The notes below the pieces were generated by a model that made no database searches, was not told the DNA's origin, and was given only the letters and a program-made list of their open reading frames with translations. Source: CAYRJD01 sp964424585 (GTDB taxonomy: Bacteria; Actinomycetota; Acidimicrobiia; Acidimicrobiales; Poriferisodalaceae). Taken from it: a DNA stretch of 46,477 bases. This document shows, piece after piece, positions 46,236 through 46,477 of the stretch (positions within the stretch are counted from its first letter, which is position 1; each line of letters begins with the position of its first letter). The position numbers were made by a program, and so were the translations under genes. The DNA lies in NCBI GenBank assembly GCA_964424585.1, contig CAYRJD010000024.1:1-46477 (forward strand). Reading direction: 5' to 3'.

Positions 46236-46477
46236 ATGGCCACCAAGTCAAAGCCGAAGCCCGATACCGCCGCCGATGCGCTCGACGCAGCCGCACCCGC
46301 GACCACCGACGACGTCTTCGACCCGAAGATCTTCAGCCAGAAACGCAAGTGGGAGAGCCGGGCGGTCGTCAGGCTCATCGAGCCTGGCAACAACGCGTAT
46401 TGCGCCAAGTGCGACGACCTGTTGAAGTTCAGAGCCCGGCTGCGCCTAGAGCAGGTGATCTGCAACGTCTACGTCAA
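46236..46477 (+). CDS. Small CxxC protein, function unknown (3' end off window)
   Basis: The visible 80 codons begin MATKSKPKPDTAADALDAAA, a Lys/Pro/Ala-rich tail, then FDPKIFSQKRKWESRAVVRLIEP and NNAYCAKCDDLLKFRARL, which contains one CxxC that may pair with a second beyond the window to bind zinc. A conserved basic Trp region (QKRKWESR) stands out. I do not recognise the family. The ATG lacks a strong ribosome-binding site; the 136-base gap behind the ATPase contains a TATGTT -10-like box at about 46163 and the repeated octamer ATGTTCGC. Confidence 0.65.
   Translation, partial: MATKSKPKPDTAADALDAAAPATTDDVFDPKIFSQKRKWESRAVVRLIEPGNNAYCAKCDDLLKFRARLRLEQVICNVYV

Overview
The window reads as chromosomal DNA from a high-GC actinobacterium, most likely a member of the class Acidimicrobiia (Ilumatobacter-like). 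The clues are high GC with dense GTG/TTG starts; two LLM-class oxidoreductases of the F420-using type; a mycothiol-dependent isomerase-family protein; the actinobacterial mismatch endonuclease NucS; a DUF501-Ppx pair; a type Ic-like methionine aminopeptidase; and secreted proteins with Thr/Ser-rich linkers and cell-wall-binding type 2 repeats. The lineage call is inference, since no rRNA or marker phylogeny is available here.

Layout. 1-2875 (+): the end of a molybdenum-hydroxylase/CO-dehydrogenase accessory cluster (XdhC fragment, acyl-CoA dehydrogenase, MocA-like, CoxG). 2954-5981 (+): DUF501, Ppx/GppA, a GNAT acetyltransferase and a solitary DNA methyltransferase behind a perfect inverted repeat. 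tRNA-Leu(UAA) follows at 6008. 6143-9977 (-): ketopantoate reductase, MDMPI-family protein, LLM oxidoreductase and a pair of hot-dog dehydratases. MsrA (+) is at 10008, a second LLM enzyme (-) at 10680 and a 73-residue orphan (+) at 11728. 11946-21569 (-) is a ten-gene directon of envelope and central-metabolism genes: VanW protein, geranylgeranyl-reductase-like flavoprotein, CoaA, HIT protein, enoyl-CoA hydratase, CaiB transferase, MetAP, two LysM lipoproteins and PAP2. 21645-23494 (+) is an SDR plus hydratase-2 pair resembling a split peroxisomal-type multifunctional enzyme.

The centrepiece is 23573-34100 (+): two adjacent giant genes for secreted proteins of 1816 and 1668 residues. The first joins three cell-wall-binding repeats, a ~370-residue Thr/Ser/Pro stalk, two sets of seven RCC1/BLIP-II-like repeats (probably two seven-bladed propellers) and an M6-like zinc metalloprotease. 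The second carries eleven copies of a ~115-residue two-cysteine repeat that I do not recognise, preceded and interrupted by two copies of another domain. Together they look like a surface-anchored protease and a partner adhesin or fibre; that joint role is inference.

34169-40308 (-) holds NucS, an MBL hydrolase, an enoyl-CoA hydratase and an inositol-phosphatase/CysQ-like gene. This run is interrupted by a ~2.4 kb island of two related beta-class adenine methyltransferases, one fused to an HNH nuclease. The island is bracketed by 62-bp direct repeats (61/62 identical) derived from the 3' end of the enoyl-CoA hydratase gene. 40439-46099 (+) is an Aap-type polar amino-acid ABC transporter: binding protein, strong terminator, a 16-codon leader ORF coupled to permease 1, permease 2 and ATPase. 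The window ends inside a small CxxC protein gene. No stretch over 300 bases lacks a gene or gene remnant.
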